Source: an uncultured Coriobacteriales bacterium (lineage in GTDB: Bacteria; Actinomycetota; Coriobacteriia; Coriobacteriales; UMGS124). From it: 60,406 nucleotides of DNA. Shown here one piece after another: positions 42,368-51,814 of the stretch. A program made the position numbers and the translations under genes. The stretch's first letter is position 1, and every line of letters starts with the position of its first letter. The notes beneath the pieces were generated by a model. The model saw nothing but the letters and a program-made list of their open reading frames with translations, did no database searches and was not told where the DNA came from. The stretch spans positions 1 to 60,406 of the forward strand of contig CABQHM010000014.1 of the NCBI GenBank assembly GCA_902464015.1, given 5' to 3'.

Positions 42368-44704
42368 ATGACTGACTGCCCTTCTTCTGCCGATGATTCG
42401 CGGGTGCCGGAGCCGCCTGCGTCTTCGGATGACTTAACCGCGCCGGATGGCGCCTTAGTGGACGGATCAACAATGCCGAGTGATGCTGGCAAGACCGCTG
42501 AGCGCATGGGCGTGCAGGACGATGTGTTGACGCCCCGGGGTCTGACGGAGGCGCCTTGCGCATCTGAGGTGCCTGGCGTTAACGAGATAAAATCCAACGA
42601 AGCTGATTCGACCGCCGGAATGACAACGCCGGATGCCACCCCGGAGGGCGGATCTTCGATGCTGGATGACGCCGTCTCGGTAGCTGGTCCGGCGGCGTCA
42701 GACGGTGCTGCTTCGCCCGACGTGCCGCACGGCCTGCCTTTCTGCTGGTGGCACTATGCAATCAATGCCGCGGCCGTTGTTGCGCTGCTCTTTCTGTTCA
42801 GCCGTGTCGCGGCATGGGCACCTGGTTGGTGCGTGGCCGTGGTTTGGGCGGCGTGCAGCGTGCTGCTCGCTGCGGGCATCACGTACCATGCGGTGGTGAA
42901 AAAGACAATCAACCAGGTCGCGTTTCGTGCGGGCGGCGTGCTGGGCCGTATTAATGGAGGTCGCACGTTCCGGCTGATAGTGGCCTTCGTCGTATCTGCC
43001 GTGGGCGTTGCCGGCCTTCTCGTTGCGTCGGTGGGCTGGGATGTTTGGCAGTGGGGCCTGGCTGTGGTTGCCGTGCCTCTGTTTTTGCTCGTGTACGTGC
43101 TTGTCGACAAACTTGCAAGCAAAGAGACGTCGTTTTTGTATCGGGCATCTCTCGATGTGCGAGCGAGCGCATGCATTACGGGCGCGCTCCTGTTCGTTGC
43201 GAGCTTCGTGCTCTTTGCGGCGCAGCCTACCCCTGAAGTGACGAGCGCGACCGAGGCATTTCTCAGCGCGGAGAATCCCTTCGCCTCCTCGCCGAGCGCT
43301 ATCATGTCGGAGGCCGGCCTTGCCGTCTCGTATGCCGATGCGCTGTCGACCTATGGTCTCTCCAGGCTTGGCGCGCTGAACGCCTTCGGTCGTTATTGCG
43401 CCCAGACGTTGCTGCTGGTGTCGTCCATCTTCGGTCTAGCTGGCCTATTGGGCACATGCGCGCTCGATTTGCGCGAGCTTAAGCGCGTGTTCTTGCCGCT
43501 GGAGAAGATTGGGGCGGGGCAGGAGGCCGTGGCTCGTGCCGGCCATGGCACCGGTGCTCCTCGGTTGCCTCTCCTTAAGGCTCCCATCGTGGCCGCCGTC
43601 GCAACCCCTCTCGTGTTGGTGGGTGCTTTCATTGCATCGGACACCGCCCTTGCCCAGATGAAGGCCACCGACGAGCTCACGCCGGCTGAAAACCTGGTGC
43701 GGGAGGCGTTCGGCACCACGGCATATGTGCTCGACAACAAGTATTACGACCAGCAACAGGTCCAGGCTCTCATGGAAGAGACGACCGTGACGTCGGCTGC
43801 TTTGTCGGAAGACGCGCGTAACGACCTTATCCCACGTGTCAACGCGGTGTTCGACGCGCGCGTGGCCAATGTCGACTCGTATCTCGATTGGTATTACAGC
43901 CTGGGCGCCGATTACGAGCGTCTGGGCAACCTCATCACGGGTACGATTGAGTCGTTCGTGGCCGACCAGCTCACTTCGAGCCTCGAAGCGGGCGTGGACG
44001 ACTCTGAGTTTGTGTCCACCCTGCAGAGCTATGTCGACCAGGCGGCGGCTCTCAAGGCCGAATATGAAGAGGGACTCGCGAACAGCGAGCTGGTCGGAAT
44101 CCCCGAGTGGCTGCTGACCTCCACCGAGACCATTACGACCGACTTCCTCTCTGGTCCGATCGAGCCCACGCAGCGCCTGCTTGATGCGGGCGAGCGCCTT
44201 GGAATCAGCGCGACGGTTGGCGGCGCCGGAGGTGTTGTCGCTGGTGTGGCGACGTCCAAGGTCGTAGGTGGCGCGGCCGAGAAGGCAGCCGCCAAGTCTG
44301 CCGAGAAGGCTGCAGCGAGTGTTGCTGGCGACGCGGCCGAGAAGGCCGCGGGCAAGCAGGCTGCCAAGACAGCCGAGAAGGCGGCTGCCAAGAGCATCGG
44401 GTCCAAGATTGTCGAGAAGGCTGCCAGCAAGGCCTTCTTCAAGGCGATTGTCTCGCGCATCGGAAGCATGCTCGGCTCGCGCGGCGTCGGGGCTGCCGTT
44501 GGTGGGGCCGCGGGCACGCTCGTTGGACCCGGAGTGGGCACGGCGGTGGGCATTGCCGCAGGCGCCGCTATCGGCGTCGGCGTCGACTACGGCCTGCTCA
44601 TGCTCGATGAGGCGCAGAACCGCGAGTCCTACAAGGCTGAGATTGTCGAGTCTATCGAGGAAGAACGCGCCGAGGTGCTCGCTCAGATTGAGGCGGCCGC
44701 GTAG
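42368..44704 (+). CDS. Large membrane protein of unknown function with Lys/Ala-rich repeats
   Basis: 778 residues from ATG 42368 with GGAGGT seven bases upstream. Residues 1-125 are acidic and low complexity. About six hydrophobic segments follow (first near AAAVVALLFLFSRVAAW), with a long extracytoplasmic-looking helical region (DQQQVQALMEETTVTSAAL on). The C-terminal 190 residues hold AEKAAAKSAEKAAASVAGD-type repeats, then glycine-zipper stretches (GAAVGGAAGTLVGPGVGTAV and GIAAGAAIGVGVDYG). Glycine zippers often insert into or cross membranes. I recognise no named family. It ends at a strong terminator. Confidence 0.7.
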   Translation: MTDCPSSADDSRVPEPPASSDDLTAPDGALVDGSTMPSDAGKTAERMGVQDDVLTPRGLTEAPCASEVPGVNEIKSNEADSTAGMTTPDATPEGGSSMLDDAVSVAGPAASDGAASPDVPHGLPFCWWHYAINAAAVVALLFLFSRVAAWAPGWCVAVVWAACSVLLAAGITYHAVVKKTINQVAFRAGGVLGRINGGRTFRLIVAFVVSAVGVAGLLVASVGWDVWQWGLAVVAVPLFLLVYVLVDKLASKETSFLYRASLDVRASACITGALLFVASFVLFAAQPTPEVTSATEAFLSAENPFASSPSAIMSEAGLAVSYADALSTYGLSRLGALNAFGRYCAQTLLLVSSIFGLAGLLGTCALDLRELKRVFLPLEKIGAGQEAVARAGHGTGAPRLPLLKAPIVAAVATPLVLVGAFIASDTALAQMKATDELTPAENLVREAFGTTAYVLDNKYYDQQQVQALMEETTVTSAALSEDARNDLIPRVNAVFDARVANVDSYLDWYYSLGADYERLGNLITGTIESFVADQLTSSLEAGVDDSEFVSTLQSYVDQAAALKAEYEEGLANSELVGIPEWLLTSTETITTDFLSGPIEPTQRLLDAGERLGISATVGGAGGVVAGVATSKVVGGAAEKAAAKSAEKAAASVAGDAAEKAAGKQAAKTAEKAAAKSIGSKIVEKAASKAFFKAIVSRIGSMLGSRGVGAAVGGAAGTLVGPGVGTAVGIAAGAAIGVGVDYGLLMLDEAQNRESYKAEIVESIEEERAEVLAQIEAAA

Positions 44705-44713
44705 CTGTACTCG

Positions 44714-44759
44714 CCCATCCGAGCAGGGCACGCCGACACGTGCGCCCTGCTCGGATGGG
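44714..44759. terminator. 16-bp perfect inverted repeat between converging genes
   Basis: CCCATCCGAGCAGGGC (44714-44729) is perfectly complementary to 44744-44759. It lies just after the large membrane protein gene and before the converging HipA-like gene. Confidence 0.8.
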
Positions 44760-44882
44760 ACGCGCGGACCGGCTCGCCCAGATAGGAGATCCCCGATCGT
44801 ATCAAGCTTTGCCAGTCACACGGCTCGTGGACGTGAACTGACGACGAGAGACTGGGCTCAGTGCGACTATGGCAGTCATGTT

Positions 44883-44961
44883 GGTAGCGAAATGAGTTTT
44901 GGAGTAGTTGAGACGATCTTGTGGGGACTGCGTTTACTGCTCCGAAACTCGATTGGGAGTC
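44883..44961. repeat. Diverged inverted pair of the 26-bp repeat family
   Basis: Copy at 44883-44908 (core GAAATGAGTTTTGGAGTAGT) and an inverted copy at 44936-44961 (complement core CGAGTTTCGGAGCAGT) match the four copies at 37165-37437 with several changes. The inverted copy ends on the stop codon of the HipA-like gene. Apart from this pair and the hairpin at 44714, 44760-44959 shows nothing. Confidence 0.7.
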
Positions 44962-46195
44962 ATGTGAGACCCGCCTGCTGTTTCGAGGCGGGTCTTTTCG
45001 TCGAACTCCTTGGCGTGGCCCGCATGATGCGTGCGACTGTTGCAGGCACGACTTGGCAGCGCCTTTCCAGTTCCTTGCGGATGGCTTCGATGCGCTGTTG
45101 CGGCATGATGTCGTTCTTTGAAAGGATATCGGCCGCCTCGTCGGGCCATCCTGTAAGGCGGCTTGCGTCGAACCAAGTGTATTCGTCGAACAACTTGACC
45201 TGGCGTAACGGTTCCATCCCCTCGCCAAAGGGTGGCGCCACGTAGTCCCAGTCCTGGGGATAGGTAAGGTGGCGCTGCCAGCACCAAAACGATGCGCCAC
45301 TGTCGAAGATGGGTGCCATACGTGTGTACTCAAGCGTTTCGACGTTGCGGATGGCGCCGAAATTGCGCAGGTGACGGTCGTAATTGGCAATGAGACAGTC
45401 GCACAGAAGCATTTTCGCAAGGGCTTCTTTGACGTGGGTCTCATCGAGGCCGGTGGCGACGAAAGCGTCAAGAACCTGGGGGTATGTCACGGTGCCGCGT
45501 GTGCTGAGCACCGTGTGCACAAGGTCGTGCGCCGGCACGAACTCCTCATTTGGTCCGAGGAATTCCGGGCACGAGCTGTATGCGCCGTGCCTATCAAAGA
45601 CGAGCGTATAGGGCACAAAATCGGCCTCATCGAGCAGCCGTCGATGAAGACTCGTTGCGGCGGCCTCATTGAAGGGCTCCTGTCCAAAGAGCCCGGTTGC
45701 CCCCTTGATGAGCTGGCGTTGTCCGTCGGCTACGACCCACTTTTTCTGGAGGTTGCCCCCGGCTGTGGAGTTTGGGCTCATGAGGTTGGCGTGCGCGCCT
45801 GCAGAGGGCGTCTCGAGTGTGAGCATGCCGAGCTCGTCGGAGAAGTCGTTGTCAAAAAAATTGACGTCTTCCCAGGTAAGCCCACTGTTGGCTGGTCTAA
45901 TCCAATAGCGATCCGACAGGCTGAGCCCCAGGCTCTCTTCGGCAAGCACTGCGGTTGAATCAAGGCTGAGCGAAAGCAGCAATCGTTCGATTTGGTGGCG
46001 CGAGGCCGGGATTCCGCGATGGCGCCACCAGGTGTTGAGAGCCGCCAGGTTTGTCGTGCCGTCGTTGGAGAGAATTGCCGGGGGCGCCCAGGCGACTTCT
46101 TCGAGCGAGACGGTGGCCGTTGCGGCATGCAACGTTGAGTCGTACGCAAACGAAAGCACATAGTGGTTCTTGTTCATCAGGTCGAACTGCGCCAT
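44960..46195 (-). CDS. HipA-like Ser/Thr kinase domain protein, no visible HipB partner
   Basis: 411 residues from ATG 46195 with GAGGAG upstream. The HipA C-terminal kinase core is recognisable: a Gly/Asn loop STAGGNLQKKW (about 143-153), LIKG with the likely ATP lysine (164), ANYDRHLRNFG (270-280, the catalytic D-x3-N block), and APIFDSG (294-300, metal-binding Asp). The N-terminal part is diverged. Classic HipA is inhibited by a small XRE protein HipB encoded upstream; none is seen here in 46196-46541. It may be a stand-alone or phage-related kinase. Confidence 0.75.
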   Translation of the reverse strand: MAQFDLMNKNHYVLSFAYDSTLHAATATVSLEEVAWAPPAILSNDGTTNLAALNTWWRHRGIPASRHQIERLLLSLSLDSTAVLAEESLGLSLSDRYWIRPANSGLTWEDVNFFDNDFSDELGMLTLETPSAGAHANLMSPNSTAGGNLQKKWVVADGQRQLIKGATGLFGQEPFNEAAATSLHRRLLDEADFVPYTLVFDRHGAYSSCPEFLGPNEEFVPAHDLVHTVLSTRGTVTYPQVLDAFVATGLDETHVKEALAKMLLCDCLIANYDRHLRNFGAIRNVETLEYTRMAPIFDSGASFWCWQRHLTYPQDWDYVAPPFGEGMEPLRQVKLFDEYTWFDASRLTGWPDEAADILSKNDIMPQQRIEAIRKELERRCQVVPATVARIMRATPRSSTKRPASKQQAGLT

Positions 46196-46483
46196 CTCAC
46201 GCTCCTCTCGTTCGGACGGTGGGCCAACGAGTCAGTTACATGCGCAAAGCATAGCGCAAAAGAACTTGGATCTTGTCCCCCTCGAATAATCGCAGCGCAT
46301 TTGGCCCCAAAAGGCTTTCCTACGTGGCTTGCTGGCATTGCGGTCGAGTGCTACCAAGGCATCTCGTATATTGTGGCGAGCACCAGGAAAGAGCAGGCGC
46401 GCCGATACGTTTGCACTGGTCGAGCAAGATTAGCGCCTGGGGCTGGTGGGTGCTGGTGGGGCGTTGCGCGTGGTTTTCGAACG

Positions 46484-46521
46484 CAGGCGCCCGCCCTCGA
46501 TACGGTCGGGACGGGCGCCTG
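46484..46521 (-). terminator. Hairpin downstream of the flavoprotein gene
   Basis: CAGGCGCCCG (46484-46493) pairs perfectly with CGGGCGCCTG (46512-46521), with a partly pairing loop, about 20 bases past the flavoprotein stop. 46196-46483 has no supported gene. Confidence 0.65.
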
Positions 46522-46541
46522 TCGTGTGATGGAATCGCTTG

Positions 46542-48545
46542 TTACTCGACTACGATGCCCTCACCGGTGGAGTAAGTTACATGCACGCCGTTGACGGTCA
46601 TGTCGACGGACTGCACGCTGTAGTGGTTGTGGTACTGCTGGCTGTCGGCGCGGGCGGTCTGGGAAAGGACGGACGTGATCGTCGTGACGAAAACGCAGGA
46701 GTCCAGCGTCAGATTCGCAACGTTCTTGTAGGCCTTTACCTGGTTGAAGAAGTCGGCGAACTTGGCGTCGTCCATAGAGACCGTAGCGGGAGAGTCATCC
46801 TTCGTAAGGCCCAGGTCGCAGGTGGTGAGGAGCTCGGAAATTGCCATGATGACCTGCTTGGCATTGGTGCGCGCATCGCTCGAGTCGTACGCGGCGACCT
46901 CGATGGGGCCCATCTCCTCCACAATCTTTGCGGCCTCGTTGGCGCTCACGCGACCACCGTTGAGGCACTCGGCGCTGGCCGATCCGGGTACGTCCATGGG
47001 ATAGACGTCGCGGTAGAGCATCATGGAGTCCAGGCCGATGACGAAGACGTTCTCCATCACGCCGCCTTGGTCGAGCACGGGACGGAACGTGCGGTCAATC
47101 TTGACGCCGCCGAGCGGGCCCTCCATCGTGGGGTGAATCTTGGTGATGTAGAAAGGCGCAGTCTCGATCTTCGCCATGTACTCAACAGGCTTGCCAAACC
47201 AGTCGTCCTCGCCCGCATCGCACGCGGCGTTGTACTCGTTGACGGCGCTCACGAAAGCGTCGACGTCCAGGCCTGCCTTCTCGGCTGCCTCCTCGAGGGT
47301 GTCGCCGACCCAAACGTCGTCGCCGGCATCGATGAGCCCCTGCATCTGCTCGTCGAGGTCGTCACCCCACTCGTCGGCCATGTCCTTCCAAGCGTCCTTC
47401 TGCTGCTGGTAGACGGTGGCGTCGAAAATGGAGTAGCAAATGGTGTGGGGCTGCAGGTGGATGGGCGCCGACTGAGAAATCGTATTGCCCACCTCGAGCG
47501 CGCAGGCCTCATCGACGAAGCGCTCGCAGTTCTCGTTGAGCCACAGGAAGGCGCCGCCGAAGCAGAAGGCGCTCCAGAACGGGCCGAAGGTCTCGATGCC
47601 GAAGTCATGGCCGATGCGGTTGTACTTCAGGCAGCACACACCGGTGTATTCCGCGGCACCGCCGGCGATGGCCATGTTGATGCCGTCGCCGTAGTGGCCC
47701 GGTGTGCCCACGAGTTCAAGCTCGTCGAGGTCGAAGCCGTAACGGACGCAACGCTTGGGGTCGTTGGCGAAGCCGCCGGTAGCCAGGATGACGGCGCGCG
47801 CCTTGTAGTTCACGATGTCGCCAAAGGCGTCCTGCGCGTACACGCCGTCAACCTTGCCGTTCTCGTCGTAAGAATACTCGAGGCCGCGGTTGTTAAGGCG
47901 AATGTCGACGCCCTGCTGGCGGGCATACTCGCTCATGTAGGGGATATAGCCCACGCCAGCGGCGCCGCTCTCCCACCAGTGGAACGTCTCGACCTTGCCG
48001 GCCGTCGGGCCCATGGGATAATTGTCGATGAGACCAGAGAGCACCGCGCCCTTTTCGGTCGCCCACTTGATGTTTTCGGCGGAGTTCTGGATGAGGTCCT
48101 TGTAGAAGAGGCCGTTGACGAACCACTGGGGCTTTCCGAGCTCCTCCTGCATGATGATGGACTTCTTGACCTCGATGCCCTGCTCCTTCTGGAACTCAGA
48201 GTCAACGGCAAAGGTTCCCTCGACGCCCTGACCGTTGCCGCCCAAGACGGACTGACTTTCAATAAGGATGGTGTTGAGGCCGTTCTCGCCAGCCTGGGCT
48301 GCGGCGGCGAGGCCGGCGAAGCCGCCGCCAACAATGAGCAGGTCGGAGCTGATGGTCTCGGTCACTGCCGCGGGATCGACGACGATGCCCGAGCAGTTGA
48401 TGGTCTGGACGTCGGCGTCCGCGGTAGCCTCGCTGGCCGAGGCGCGGGCAACGGGCATGACGATGTTCCCGGCCAAGCCGGTCGCTGCCAGGCCGGCGGC
48501 GCTGATGCCAATGAGGTTGCGACGAGAGATGTTTCCAGCAAACAT
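46542..48545 (-). CDS. Tat-exported FAD-dependent reductase with a C-terminal extension
   Basis: 667 residues from ATG 48545 with AGGA eight bases upstream. Tat motif SRRNLIGISAAGLAA; FAD motif LLIVGGGFAGLAAAAQAGE at about residue 69; capping element LNENCERFVDEACAL. The usual IPGLYAAGN end is replaced by ENVFVIGLDSMMLYRD then ECLNGGRVSANEAA. About 120 further residues (from IEVAAYDSSDAR to the end) form an extension with two Cys and a beta-rich end. The extension is not an FMN_bind domain: no SGAT is present. Divergent from a membrane LuxR regulator gene. Confidence 0.85.
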   Translation of the reverse strand: MFAGNISRRNLIGISAAGLAATGLAGNIVMPVARASASEATADADVQTINCSGIVVDPAAVTETISSDLLIVGGGFAGLAAAAQAGENGLNTILIESQSVLGGNGQGVEGTFAVDSEFQKEQGIEVKKSIIMQEELGKPQWFVNGLFYKDLIQNSAENIKWATEKGAVLSGLIDNYPMGPTAGKVETFHWWESGAAGVGYIPYMSEYARQQGVDIRLNNRGLEYSYDENGKVDGVYAQDAFGDIVNYKARAVILATGGFANDPKRCVRYGFDLDELELVGTPGHYGDGINMAIAGGAAEYTGVCCLKYNRIGHDFGIETFGPFWSAFCFGGAFLWLNENCERFVDEACALEVGNTISQSAPIHLQPHTICYSIFDATVYQQQKDAWKDMADEWGDDLDEQMQGLIDAGDDVWVGDTLEEAAEKAGLDVDAFVSAVNEYNAACDAGEDDWFGKPVEYMAKIETAPFYITKIHPTMEGPLGGVKIDRTFRPVLDQGGVMENVFVIGLDSMMLYRDVYPMDVPGSASAECLNGGRVSANEAAKIVEEMGPIEVAAYDSSDARTNAKQVIMAISELLTTCDLGLTKDDSPATVSMDDAKFADFFNQVKAYKNVANLTLDSCVFVTTITSVLSQTARADSQQYHNHYSVQSVDMTVNGVHVTYSTGEGIVVE

Positions 48546-48874
48546 GTTCGGTTCCTTTCCGTTCGACAATGGTCTGTTCCAGGTGCCAAGGTAGTGCGGT
48601 CGAAACAAGCGCATGAAAGCCGATATCCACGTGTCGCCGCCTGTGACGATCGCGTTGGGCCATGGCTTGAATCTGGTTCGAACGGTAAGGCATCGCTTTT
48701 CCACTCGGGCTCTACGAATGTAGTGAGAATGGCCATTTCGCTATGTCACTACTTAGTAATGATGCTTTTACCTGCTATTATGTTGAGCGTCTTTTGGTGC
48801 TGTTGGAAAGTGCACCTGCGCGCGGTCCAACGGTCCTTGGGTTTAGATGTGGTGCAGGGTTCATAGGGGGAGAT

Positions 48875-50302
48875 ATGACGGCCGGGGATAAGCCCATGTT
48901 TCAAGGTTCTGCCTCGCCGCTTGCGATTGCCGGTGCGGCGGCGTTTTGGCTGTGGATGGACCAAGCGGTGTTTACGAGTGTTCTGGCCGGCGAGGCATTC
49001 TATGAGACCGCCTTTTCGGTCATGACATTGTGCACGGTCGTGGCCTTGCCCCTCCTTTTTCGTGCCTTTAAATTCGACACGGCGTTTCGGCCTCATAGTG
49101 GGGTTGCGACCTGTGTTTGGGGTGCCCTCGGGGTCCTCGGGGGCATCCTGTTGCTTTTCGCGGGCACCTCTATGGCGCTGGGCGTTCTCGGGGCCGTCAT
49201 ATGCGGGGCTGTTTTCAGTTGGGGCATTTTGCTATGGGGCTGGGTTTGCGTGGCTCAAGGGCACAGTCGCGCCATTGTGCATATTGCAAGCGCCTGGGCG
49301 GTGGGTCTTCCGTTCAACTTGCTGCTTAACGTGCTTCCCGCTTCCGTCTGCGCGATGTTGACCTGCTCGCTTATTCCGTTGAGCGCCGTCTTGTTTGTCG
49401 TGCTTTCTGGTCGCCAAAACGACCCTGCCCTGCGCATCGAGCAAGAACAACCGCACAAGGTGGATGTCATCAGCCCTAAGGCAATGGTCTTCGGAGTTGA
49501 TGGCAGGCTGCTCGCGCTCATACTGGCGTTCTGTTGCGTGTTCGGGCTCATGTATGTTCAGCAGCAGATTGGACCCGGTTCGGTCGGACTTGCCGGGGCG
49601 CAGCCTGTTGGGGTGCGCGGCGCATGCTCTCTCGTTTTCCTTGTTGCCTATCTCACAGTTTTTCGCGATCACGTGGGTGTTCTGTTCAAGACGTGTTTCT
49701 ATGTGCTTGTAACGGGATTTGTCGTGATGGTCATCGGCTTGTTTGTGCCGACGTTGAGAAATCTCTCTGGCGTTATGGTATCGGCGGGGTACTGCGGGTT
49801 TGACATCCTTGTTTGGACGATGATCGCGTTCCATGCCTACGCTTCGCCCAATCAGCCTGCCAAGACGGTCGCTGTTGCTATGACATGCGAACAGGTGGGT
49901 ATTTTGCTTGGAATGTTCCTGGGTAAGGCGTTCGGTTTGGCCGAGCTTGATCCGTCGACAACCTCCATCGTCATGATCGTGCTCGCCATGGTGGCCCTTG
50001 CTGTTCTTGTGGCTTATACCGAATACGGTTCGCGCATGTGGAGCCTGCTGATAGAGACGTCTCTTGGCCGAGAGCTCCCCGCTTCGGAAGACGGTGATGT
50101 TCTGACGCTGGCCGAGCAGTTTGGTCTTACCAAGCGTGAAAAGGAGGTCATCGTGCTCCTTCTGCAGGGTCGATCCATGGGCTATATTGCTGAGAAGACC
50201 TTTGTTTCTGAGAACACAATCAAGTCGCATGTGCAGCACGTGTACCGCAAATGCGGGGTGCACTCCAAGCAGGAGCTCATCGACCTCGTTCGCGGGGAAT
50301 GA
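48875..50302 (+). CDS. Membrane-bound LuxR-family transcriptional regulator
   Basis: 475 residues from ATG 48875 with GGGGGAG upstream; the longer frame from 48743 has no ribosome site. About twelve hydrophobic segments are followed by a LuxR helix-turn-helix (LTKREKEVIVLLLQGRSMG, NTIKSHVQHVYRKCGVHS). Divergent from the flavoprotein gene at 46542-48545, with a 330-bp shared regulatory region that I could not resolve further. Confidence 0.87.
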   Translation: MTAGDKPMFQGSASPLAIAGAAAFWLWMDQAVFTSVLAGEAFYETAFSVMTLCTVVALPLLFRAFKFDTAFRPHSGVATCVWGALGVLGGILLLFAGTSMALGVLGAVICGAVFSWGILLWGWVCVAQGHSRAIVHIASAWAVGLPFNLLLNVLPASVCAMLTCSLIPLSAVLFVVLSGRQNDPALRIEQEQPHKVDVISPKAMVFGVDGRLLALILAFCCVFGLMYVQQQIGPGSVGLAGAQPVGVRGACSLVFLVAYLTVFRDHVGVLFKTCFYVLVTGFVVMVIGLFVPTLRNLSGVMVSAGYCGFDILVWTMIAFHAYASPNQPAKTVAVAMTCEQVGILLGMFLGKAFGLAELDPSTTSIVMIVLAMVALAVLVAYTEYGSRMWSLLIETSLGRELPASEDGDVLTLAEQFGLTKREKEVIVLLLQGRSMGYIAEKTFVSENTIKSHVQHVYRKCGVHSKQELIDLVRGE

Positions 50303-50361
50303 TTGCCTCTTTAGCGTCTTGTGTGCAAGTTGTGGACAACTCAAAAGTTTTGAATCTATAC

Positions 50362-50391
50362 TGGACAATACAGTTCTTTTCTTGCTATATT
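50362..50391 (+). promoter_or_regulatory. Predicted promoter of tRNA-Asp
   Basis: TGGACA (50362-50367) and TATATT (50386-50391) are 18 bases apart, and the -10 is preceded by TGC (extended -10). It lies 31 bases before the tRNA. Confidence 0.6.
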
Positions 50392-50422
50392 GAAACCCTC
50401 GCAGCGACGCGAGCACATAAGT

Positions 50423-50499
<77 letters not shown>

Positions 50500-50511
50500 C
50501 TTCGAATTTCG

Positions 50512-50539
50512 AGACCCGTCAGTAATGGCGGGTCTTTTT
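50512..50539 (+). terminator. Rho-independent terminator after tRNA-Asp
   Basis: AGACCCGTC (50512-50520) pairs with GGCGGGTCT (50527-50535), followed by a T-run to 50539. Confidence 0.88.
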
Positions 50540-50614
50540 GTTTGCAGAATATCACAAAGGGACGGGCGCGGGGTGCCATTCCCAGTCGAGGGCAGACTGT
50601 CTTGGCGGGCAGTT

Positions 50615-51781
50615 TTAGCAAACGAGTTGACCGAGGTCGCCAAGGCCAATGACCGAACCATGACGAGTCTCAAATGCCTCGTGACCACCATACACAACAA
50701 ATCGCTCGTTCGTTTTCATGCCCATGGTGTCTCCGAGCTTGTCGATAACCGAGAAGGCATCGGGCTTGTACGTCGCCGAAGACTTGACTTCGATGACGCG
50801 TGCCGGTTGCCCTCCCTTTTCCACGATGAGGTCGATTTCATTCTTTGAGCTGTCGCGCCAATAGAACAGCTTTGGCTGACGCCCCAGGGCATAGTAGCCT
50901 TTGACGACTTCGGATACGACGGCGTTTACATACAAACTTCCGCGGTGCTGGTCGCTAAAGAGGTGATCGGGTGACTCTATGCCGAGCAGGTTTGCCGCCA
51001 GGCCCGTGTCGTAGAAGTACAGCTTCGGGGACTTGATGAGACGTTTGCCGTAATTGCGGTAATACGGTTGCAGGCGAAAGACGATGAAGCTCTGCTCGAG
51101 AACAGAGAGCCAGCTCTTGGCCGTATCGACGCTAATGCCGCAGTCGCTTGCGAGGCTGTCGATGTTCAGAATTTCACCAGTTCGTGCGGCGCACAGTGAG
51201 AGAAATGTGCCGAACTCGGCAAGCTTGCGTACACCGAGTTCATTCCGCACGTTCCTTTCAATATATGTGGCTACATAGTTTGGGAAGAAATCGACTGGGT
51301 CGATGCCCCATGCGTGAATGCGTGGATAGCCGCCCCTGTAAAGGAAATCGTCGATGCTGGGCGGCGTCATTCCTGCGTCTGCAAGTTCTGCATATGAGAG
51401 GGGTGGTAGATGCATGATAGCGATACGTCCGGCAAGAGACTGCGAGACGTTCTTCATGAGCAGGAAGTTCTGGGAGCCAGAAATGACATACTGACCCGGC
51501 ACGCCCCGACGGTCGACGACACCTTGCATGTAGGAGAACAGCTCGGGCACGCGCTGCGCCTCGTCTATGATGACATGTTCGTCGTAGTGTTCTAGAAACG
51601 ATCGAGGGTCGTCTTGCGCAAGGGCTCGTGTGTCAGTGTCTTCGAGTGAGACGTATCGGTAATCAGGAAAGACATTCTGCACGAGTGTTGATTTTCCGCT
51701 TTGGCGAGGCCCTGTCACACTGAGGACGGGAAACTGCTTTGCCATTGCAATGAGCTTGCCTGCCAAAGTACGAGCAATCAT
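50615..51781 (-). CDS. AAA-family ATPase with DUF4143 domain
   Basis: 388 residues. Walker A TGPRQSGKSTL near residues 23-33, Walker B HVIIDEAQRVPELF near 70, sensor-like ISGSQNFLL near 100. These are typical of the AAA_14 type, followed by a winged-helix and a DUF4143 nuclease-like C-terminus (FYWRDSSKNEIDLIVEKGG ... VIEVKSS), which has the D/E-x-K pattern of PD-(D/E)xK folds. Function is not established for this family. Start ATG 51781 with AGGT upstream. A set of 23-bp repeats lies just upstream. Confidence 0.87.
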   Translation of the reverse strand: MIARTLAGKLIAMAKQFPVLSVTGPRQSGKSTLVQNVFPDYRYVSLEDTDTRALAQDDPRSFLEHYDEHVIIDEAQRVPELFSYMQGVVDRRGVPGQYVISGSQNFLLMKNVSQSLAGRIAIMHLPPLSYAELADAGMTPPSIDDFLYRGGYPRIHAWGIDPVDFFPNYVATYIERNVRNELGVRKLAEFGTFLSLCAARTGEILNIDSLASDCGISVDTAKSWLSVLEQSFIVFRLQPYYRNYGKRLIKSPKLYFYDTGLAANLLGIESPDHLFSDQHRGSLYVNAVVSEVVKGYYALGRQPKLFYWRDSSKNEIDLIVEKGGQPARVIEVKSSATYKPDAFSVIDKLGDTMGMKTNERFVVYGGHEAFETRHGSVIGLGDLGQLVC

Positions 51782-51814
51782 AGTTACCTGGCCTTTTTGC
51801 TGGGCTATTCCTGC

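Noticed and set aside
46310..46440. Open frame with ECYQGISYIV resembling the start of the DUF3990 protein
   Set aside because: The match is about ten residues, with no start signal and no further motifs.
48546..48874. Search for a LuxR operator shared by flavoprotein promoters
   Set aside because: I could not find a motif common to the divergent regions at 22992-23325 and 48546-48874 by eye. An alignment tool would be needed.
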